From: Paenibacillus sambharensis
GTDB lineage: Bacteria; Bacillota; Bacilli; Paenibacillales; Paenibacillaceae
Direction of reading: 5' to 3'
Assembly (NCBI RefSeq): GCF_003233845.1
Contig: NZ_QKRB01000061.1
Coordinates: 1 to 54,182, forward strand
DNA length: 54,182 nucleotides
Positions 24,081 to 33,100 of this stretch are shown one piece after another (the first letter of the stretch is position 1; each line of letters opens with the position of its first letter). The position numbers were made by a program, and so were the translations under genes. The notes below the pieces were generated by a model. The model saw nothing but the letters and a program-made list of their open reading frames with translations, did not search any database and had not been told where the DNA came from.

Positions 24081-24141
24081 ATCGAATTGCCCTAATCTTG
24101 CCCAGCAGCGGTCAGCGGCGGTATACAACCCAGCCGAACCC

Positions 24142-27100
24142 CTAATCGTCCAGCAGATCCGCCAGCTCGGCTGACAGCTCGTCAAACTCTTCAAGCGACA
24201 GTGCTTCGTAGCCCACATCCGTCGGAGTCTGTTCTGTTCCGGTCTGCTGCATGCAGTGCCGGATCAGCACCTCAAGCTGATGCAGGTAGGCATCCATAAA
24301 TCCACGGATCGTCCCTTCCCTGAATTCATGCCTGTTGTACGTCACAGCGACAGCAAGCTGTCCGTTCTCTATTACAGCCGCTATATCGAGCGCATACTCG
24401 CTCGTATTGCCGCCGCTCGATTCATAACCGCCCGAATAGGCCGATGGCTCGAACATGCCTGTTGCAAGATCATTGTCGAACTGCCCGAGATAGTTGAATA
24501 CAATTTCCGGCGCCTGAGGCTCTGCCGCAGCCCCCTCATCCCCGGACAAGGGACGGTAGAGCTGTCTATACCTGCCGTAGCCTGCACCCTTGTTCGGAAT
24601 CCTCCGGAGCGCTTCCTTCATCCGGCGAATCCGGATGCCCGGCGCTTCCGGTCTTTCCTCCCCTTCTGCTTCCAGCAGGACCGGGAACACCGAGGTGAAC
24701 CAGCCGACCGTCCGGTTCACATTCATCTCCGGCAGCAGCTCCTCCCGGCCATGCCCTTCCATGGCGATCCGGTGCAGGCTGCAGCCCGTCCAGCGGGTCA
24801 GTGCAGCGGCAAGCGCCGTCAGCAGCAGATCATTAATCTCCGTATTGTAGGCGTGGTGGACGGATGTCAGCAGGTCCCGGGTCAGCCAAGCAGGAAGTGT
24901 ATTCTGCAGCACTGCCGAATCCTGCAGCAGTCTCGGTCCATTCAGCCTGCTGTCACGAGGCAGCGGCGGCACGGCAGTCTGGTCCTGCGCCTGCCAGTAA
25001 CCGGCTTCCGCCTTCATCGCCTTGTCAGTACCATAGGCCTCCAGCAGCTCTGACCACCTCTGGTAGGACACCGTTTTGTCCGGCAGACGGATTGCCGTTT
25101 GCTGCTCCAGCTGGCGCATAGCCAGCTCGAAGTCCTCCAGCAAGATACGCCACGACACGCCGTCCACCACCAAGTGGTGAATAGCCGCCAGCAGATGGTC
25201 TCCGCTGTCTGTCCGGAATAGGCCGACCCGTACCAGCGGACCTGTCCATATATCCATACTCCGCTGAATACTGCCAGCGAGCTCATGAACAGCCTCTGCC
25301 TCCTGCTCCTTCGTTAAGCCTGAGCCGCGAAGCTCATGAACCGTGAGCTGCAGGAGCGACTGCTCGTCCTCATCAATCCCCCGGTTATAAGCGGTTATGC
25401 CATCATTTCCATGCCGGAAAATCATCCGCAGCGCATCGTGATGCTTCACGATCGCGAGCCAAGCCTGCTTCACTGCCTGTTCATCGAAGCCGCCATCCCG
25501 GTAGAGCATGACGGATTGATTATAGTGTGAAGGCTCCGCATGCCCCGCCTCGAAGAAGCTCTCCTGAATTGGGGTCAGCCTCACCTCACCCTGCACCGGC
25601 CCCTGGCTGGCAGCCGTCTGTGCTGCCTTCACGTACAGGCTTAGCTGCGCGATCTGCGGGTACTGGAACAGATCTCTCATCTCCAGCTTGAGGCCGTGAC
25701 TGTACAGACGCGAAACGACCTGGATCGCTTTAATGGAATCGCCGCCGATGCTGAAGAAGTGGTCGCGGGTGCCGACGCGCTCCAGCCCCAGTACATCTGC
25801 CCAGACAGCGGCCAAAGCTTCCTCGGTACCGCTGCGCGGCGCTTCATAGCCGCCGCTGTCCGCCTGCAGGCCGGAATCAGGAGATGGCAGCGCCTTGCGG
25901 TCCACCTTGCCGTTCGGCGACAGCGGCATCCGGTCAAGGAACAGGATGACAGCCGGGATCATATAATCCGGCAGCTGCTGAGCCAAGCTGCTCCGTATTG
26001 CTTCCGCCGTAAGGGTCTCGGGCCTTGCCTCCAGCATCTGCGGGTCGATCTCGATGTAAGCACAGAGCGCCTGGTTGCCCTGCTTATCCGTAAAATCCGT
26101 AACGACCGCTTCGCGTACACCCGTGTATCCGGTCAGCCTGGCCTCAATCTCGCCTAGCTCGATCCGGAATCCGCGAATCTTCACCTGATAATCCCGGCGG
26201 CCATAGAATTCAATCGTTCCATCCGGCAGCCAGCGTCCGAGATCGCCTGTGCGGTATAGACGCACGCCCGGATCTTCTGTAAACGGATCGTCCATGAACA
26301 CCGCTTCCGTCCGCTGCTTATCGTTCAGATAGCCGCGCCCTACGCCAATGCCCGATACACAGATTTCGCCTACCGCGGCAACCGGACACAGCCGCATCCG
26401 TTCGTCCACAACGTAGAGATTCATGTTCGGAATCGGGCGGCCAACCGGTATGTTCGCCGTATCCGGAAGGCTTGTCATCACGTATTGGCTGACATCATCC
26501 GACGCCTCCGCCGGCCCGTAAGCATTGATCATCGGAATATCCGGGCACAGCTCGAACCATCTGCCGACCATCGCCGGCTTTACCGTCTCACCGGTTATCA
26601 TCAGATACCTTAGGTCTTCAAGCCTGTGCCCGCCTGCTTCCATGACATCCATTAAGACCGCAAGATAGGAAGGGACGACCTCCAGAATGCTTACCTTATC
26701 CTCCTGCAGCCGGCTGACCAGCTGCTCCGGCTCCATAATGAGCGTATTCGGATAGATGGCTGTTGTGCCGCCGACCAGCAGTGCAGCGAAGAACTGCCAG
26801 ACCGAGACGTCGAAGCAGTGGCTCGCATTCTGGGCCAGCACGGTTCCGCCGCTGATGCCAAGCTCATCAATCTCCGCCAGCATATGATTGAGCATGCCCG
26901 CATGCTCGATCATCGTGCCCTTCGGTGTGCCCGTGGAGCCTGATGTATAGATAACGTAGGCCAAATCTTCGCCGGACACCTCCAGCTCCAGATTATCCGG
27001 CGACTCAGCGCCGATCTGGGCCCCCAGCTTATCCATGCACAGCATATTCACGCCCGTAAGACCGACAGCCAGCTGCAGCTTGTCCGCATACGCTGCCTTC

Positions 27101-30100
27101 GTCATGACATAGCGCGCGCCTGATTCCCGAAGGATCGTGAGCTGCCTTTCAACCGGATAGTCCGGGTCAACCGGCACATAGGCGCCGCCCGCCTTCCAGA
27201 TCGCCAGATAAGCTTCAAGCATCTGCGGGGAGCGTTCGAGCAGGACCGCGACCAGCTCTTCCTTTTGAGCTCCCGCCTTGCGCAGGTAATGCGCCATTCT
27301 GTTCGCGCTCTCGTTCACCGACCCGTAGCTGACTTTCTCATCGCCGAAAATAACAGCGGTCTGCTCCGGATGAAGGGCAGCCTGCGCTTCGATCAGCCGG
27401 TAAGCCGGCACGTCGAGCGGATAGTCGGCCCGCCTGCCTCTCGAAAGCTGCAGAAGCCCGGCTTGCCCGGATTCGCCCGGCACCTGAATTTCACCAATTC
27501 GAACCTCCGGATCTGCCGTTACCTGGCCCGCAAGCTCAAGCAGGTAAGAAGCTGCCTGTTCGATAAGACGAGGGTCATATACGGCTGCGTTATACGTAAA
27601 TTTGATCTGGAGCGTCTCCTCTGGAATGACCGTCAGATCCAGGTCGTAGTTCGTCTGCTCGAAGATCTCGACATCCGTAATGGACAGCGCGAGCCCGTCT
27701 TCCCCGCCCGCCTGCTCCATCTGCTGGCCGACCGGATAATTCTCATAGACCATGATCATGTCCACCAGATCCTGCTTCAGGGCTGATGCACTCTGAATCT
27801 CTGCCAGCGGCATAAACTCATGTGCTCTCGAAGCAATGGACGCCTCCTGAACCTTCTCCAGCAGACCGCTGAACCGCTGCTCATCCTCTGACTGAATCCG
27901 GACAGGAACTGTATTAATGAAAAGGCCGACCATCGTTTCAATGCCGCTGATTTCCGGCGGCCTGCCGGATACAACCGAGCCGAATACCACATCATCCGTT
28001 CCGTTGTACCGCTGCAGAATAAGTCCCCACAGCGTCTGAAGAACGGTATACATGGTCACACGCTGCTGTCTGGCCAGCCGCTCCAGCTGCCGTGTCAGCA
28101 CTTTGCCAAATTCAAGCGTGTACTCCCGCTTGATGTAGCAGCCTTCGCCCTTGCGCGTACGCGGCAGTGAAGCTTGGCGGCTGTAGCCCTGCAGGGCATT
28201 CCGCCAATACGCCAGCCCATCTTCCTTGTCCACGCCCTCCAGCCACCTGATATAGTCGGCGTAAGGCTTCGCAGGCTCCAGTCTCAGCTCCGTGCCCTCA
28301 ACAAGCGCGCGGTAAGCTTCGAGCAGATCACCGGTAACCGTCTCCATGCACCAGCCGTCCATCACGATATGATGGTGGCTCCACAGCACTTGGTAAGCAT
28401 CGTCCTCAATCTGCAGCAGCGTCATGCGCATCAGGACGCCTTCCGCCAGATCGAAGCCCTGCTCCCGGTCCAGCCGCTTGGCAAGCTCCACCTGCTCCTG
28501 CTGCTGAGACTTACTCATTTGCCGGAGATCCCTTAGCTCTATAGAGACATCGCGATGCCTGCGGACAACCTGCTGCGGAACCGCAACGCCCTCATACACG
28601 AATGCCGTCCGGAAAATATCATGCCTGCGCAGCAGCTCATTGAAGCTCAGCTCAAACTTTGCAAAATCCAGCTTCCCCTTCAGCACAAAGGCAAACTGTT
28701 CAAAATAAGCCTCCGATCCAGCATTCATCAGTGAGTGGAACAGCAGTCCCGATTGCATAGGCGAGAGCGGGTACACCTGCTCCATGTCCGGATAGCGCCG
28801 TTCAATCCGCTCGAGCTCGGCGATGGACAAGGTCCGGCTGCCGTAATCACTTGGTGTCCGCTCGGGCGACTCCTTACTGGCACAATGCTCAATGAGCTGC
28901 TCCAGCCGCTTCCTGTAGCCCTCCGCAAACTGCCGGATTGTCGCTTCCCTGTATGCGTCCCCGTTGTAATGAACCGTCATCTCCAGGCTTCCGCCCGTAA
29001 TGATGCCGGTCAGGTCCAGCTTGCTGCGCCTGATGGCATGCGGATGCACCGGGCTCCCCATAGGCAGCGGAGAGACGCCGAACACGCCGGTCTCCACTTC
29101 CTGGTCGAACTGTCCCAGGTAATTAAAGCTGATCTCCGGCTCCGGCAGCGCCGGTACGGAGGCAGCCCCTTCATCCCGTTGAGCCATATATTTCAGCAGG
29201 CCATAACCAAGCCCTTTGTCCGGAATTTGCCGCAGCTGCTCCTTCACACGCTTCACATAGGCGGACAGCCCGCTGTGCGCGGCATCCCGGTCATCCAGCC
29301 CCTGCAGCTCCAGCGCAACCGGATATACGGCGGTGAACCAGCCGACCGTGCGGCTGATATTCACGTCCCGCCTAATGTCCTCGCGTCCGTGGCCCTCAAG
29401 CTCCACCAGCAGCCGGTCCATCCCGCACCAGTCCCTGCAGGCCAGCCCCAGAGCAGCAAGCAGCAGATCATTCGTATCGGTTCCGTATGCATGGTGGGCA
29501 CGTCTTAGCAGCTTGACGGTCAATTCCTCCGTCAGACGGACGGAGTACGAACGCGCCCGGTGCACGCTGTTATCTGCAGGCTCTAGATCTGTCGGCAGCG
29601 TCCCATACTGACGTTCTGCAATCGCCCGCCAGTATGCCGCCTGTTTGTGAAAATCACTGCTTCGGCTGTAAGCCGCAAGCTCCTCCGCCCAATACTGGAA
29701 GGAATCGGTCTTGCCCGGCAGCTCCAGCGGCTCGCCGCTTGCTGCCTGACCATGGAGCGTCAGAATATCCTCGAACAGAATCCGCCACGAGACACCATCG
29801 ACTGCCAAGTGATGAATCGCAATGAGCAGGTGATCTCCCTCAGTGGTTTGGAACAAGCCCAGCTGTACCAGCGGCCCCTCCTCTAGCGAGATGCTGCCCT
29901 GCAGCATATCCGCTTCCTTGGCAACCAGCTCCGCCGGATCGGCAACATGGCGGAAATTGCGTACAATCAGCTTGCAGCTGGTGTGTTCCGGTCCCTTGTT
30001 GTACAACCGCAAGCGGTCTTCACCACCGGTCTGCGCGCGGGACAATACCAAACGCAGCGCGTCATGATGCCGGGTCAGCTTGTCAAAAATCCTGCGGACA

Positions 30101-33100
30101 GTATCCGCGGCAATGCCTTCACGGAAGTGAAGCATGACCGACTGGTTATAGTGATGCCTGACTTCCGCCGGCTGCTCCATAAACCGGTGAATGATAGGCG
30201 TGAATGTAACCTCTCCCTCGACCGGCCCTTGGCTGATCACCCGGTTAGCCGCGGTAATATGCTTGCTCATTCCGGCAATTGTCGGATGCTTCATCACATT
30301 CTTCAGTTCGATCCGCAGCCCCTGTGCATGCAGGCGGGAGGATACCTGGATCGCCTTGATTGAATCGCCGCCAAGCTCGAAGAAATGATCATGGATGCCA
30401 GGACTCACAACCCCAAGCACCTGCTCCCAGATCTGCGCAAGCGTCTTCTCCAGCGCACTGCCCGGCGGTGTATAGCCGCCTTCAGCTGCTGCGCCGCTGC
30501 CTGGTGCAGGCAGCCCCTTACGGTCCAGCTTGCCGTTAGCGGTAAGCGGCATACGCTCCAGCTGCGTGAAGCTCGACGGGATCATATAATCCGGCAGCGT
30601 CTCGGCCAGCCAGCTCCGCAGCTGCGATACAGACAGCTTGCCGTGTGCGGTCAGATATGCGGCAAGGCTGGTCCGGCCTTCGCGGTCCGGATAAGGGACA
30701 ACCGCCGCTTCCGCAACCGCTTCATGGGCAAGCAGCTTGGCCTCGATGCCGCCCGGCTCCACACGGTAGCCGCGGATTTTGGCCTGGCCGTCGGCCCGGC
30801 CTTGGAAGGCGATCATGCCTTCCCCGGTGCAGCAGCCGAGGTCCCCCGTCCGGTACAGCCGCTGCAGCCGGCCGAGCACCTCCGCCGTAACGAATCTCTC
30901 CGCCGTCAGCTCCGGCATGCCCAGATAGCCCTCAGCCAGTCCTTCGCCGGCGACATACAGCTCGCCGGTTACACCCGGACGAAGCGGCTGCAGCTGGTTA
31001 TCCAGCACATAGATGCGTGTATGATCGATGGCTCTGCCGAGCACAGGCTGTCGCTTGAAGGCTGCCCATTGTTCTTGGTCAGAAGGGATCATTCCAGCCG
31101 CACAGCCGATTGTGGTCTCGGAAGGCCCGTAATGATTCATGAATGCCGTGTTCGGGAACTGCTGGCGGAACCGCTCCACATCACCCGGGTGCAGCGCTTC
31201 GCCGCCAAGCACAACCAGCCTTAGCGCATCCAGGCGGCTGTGCGCCAGCTTGTAGCTCTGCACCAGCGTCCCGAAGAGGGACGGCGTCATTTTTACCATC
31301 GTAATCCGCTGTTCCTCCAGGTAAGCCAGCAGCTGTCCCGGATCGCTGTACACATCCTTGACCGGAAGATGCAGCCCGCTTCCAGCGCACAGCGCAGGGA
31401 ATACGGCCGTATAGCCCAGGTCGAAGCTGTAGGAGGACAGCAGCGCCGTGCTGTCTTCGCTGCCCAGCCGCACGCTGCGGATGAACCAGCTGACGTAGTT
31501 GGCCAAGCCCCGGTGCTTGATGACCACTCCTTTGGGCGTGCCCGTTGTTCCCGAGGTATAGATGATATAAGCGGGTTCGTCCAGCTGCGGTGCCTCCGGA
31601 TTCTCCATCCCTGAACTCTCCAGCTCGCCGCCTTCTGCGCACAGCTTGCCGAAATCCAGTACCTCACAGCCTGCAGGCTGTACGCCCGCAAGCGTGCCGT
31701 CTGCTGTCAGCACCGCCTTGCTGCGGCTGTCCTCCAGCACAAACGCTGTGCGCTCCGCCGGATTAGCAGGGTCGACCGGCACATAAGCCGCACCGGACTT
31801 CAGAACCGCAAGCATGGCTGCCGCCATCCGCACGCCGGGCTCGAATACGAGCGCCACCCGGTCGCCACGGCCAATGCCGCGCGCCGTCAAGGCGCGTGCC
31901 GCCTTGTCCGCCGCATCGCTAAGCTCCGAATAGGTCAGCTTCTGCCCTCCGCTGACGGCAGCTGTCTGCATCGGCTGAAGCCGTGCCTGCTCTTCGACCA
32001 TCGCCGTAACCGTCCGTGCACTAATCGTCTCCGGCTGCGGGCCTGCAGCCGCTTCCCGAAGCCACTCAAGCTCTTCCTCTGCCAACAGCATTTCCTTACG
32101 GAAAGGAGCCGCCTCCTCCCGGACTGCCAGTTCCGCGCCGCGCACGTAGCTGTCGGCCAGGTTCATTACGTCCCGCTGTGTGAATACACGCGTGCTGTAC
32201 ATGAAGCTGAGCTTGATCTCCCCTTCGTGGTGAACAACAGTGAAGTCCAGCAGAATATCGTTGCGCACGAAGCCCTCCACCTGGATGCCATTCCCGCTCT
32301 GCGCGCCTGCCCGGGGGTCAAGGTCGTTATAGACATGGAAATCGATATAGTTGAAAAAGGTATCAAAGAGCGGCTGCCCGTCACCGGATGCAGCGCCTGC
32401 CGTCTTCATCACTTCCGCGAGCGGCAGGCGGCCGTAGTGCTTCAGCTCCTTCAGCTTGGCATCCGTCCGGACCAGCAGATCCCGCCATGTATCGCCGGCT
32501 TCAATCCGCTGCCGGACAGGCACCGTATTCAGGAAGCAGCCCAGCAGCCGGTCCGCATCCTCGGCGGCAGGACGGTTGTGCTCCACCATGCCTGTCAGGA
32601 GGTCGTTATCCCTGCTCATCAGGCTCATGACAGCGGTATACAGGGCAAAGCAGACATGCTTCAGGCTGGTCTGGTGGCGGTTTGCCAGCTTGGCCAGCTC
32701 CCGGCTTATTTCGCCGCTTAATGGATGCTCGTAAAATGCCGTCTGTCCCGGCTCTTCGGTATTCCGTACCGGCAGCTCCAGTCGCTTGTATTCATCCAGC
32801 TCCCGCGACCAGTATGCCTTCATGTCCGCATCCCTGCGGATGGCACGCTGCTCGGTTACAAAGGTCTTATATGAGCTTTGCAGCGGCTGGAACGAAGCTG
32901 CCGGTCCGCCGCCAGTCTTCAAGGCATAATAAGCGTTCGTTAGCTCGGTTACGAAGGCCGCCACACTCCAGCCGTCCAGGATAGCATGGTGGCAGATGAA
33001 CAGCAGAATATATCTGCTGCGGTCAAGCTGGAATATGCATGTCCGCCAGAGCGGCTGTCCCAGCTCAAAGCCCCGCTGCCTGTCTGTCTCCATATAAGCG

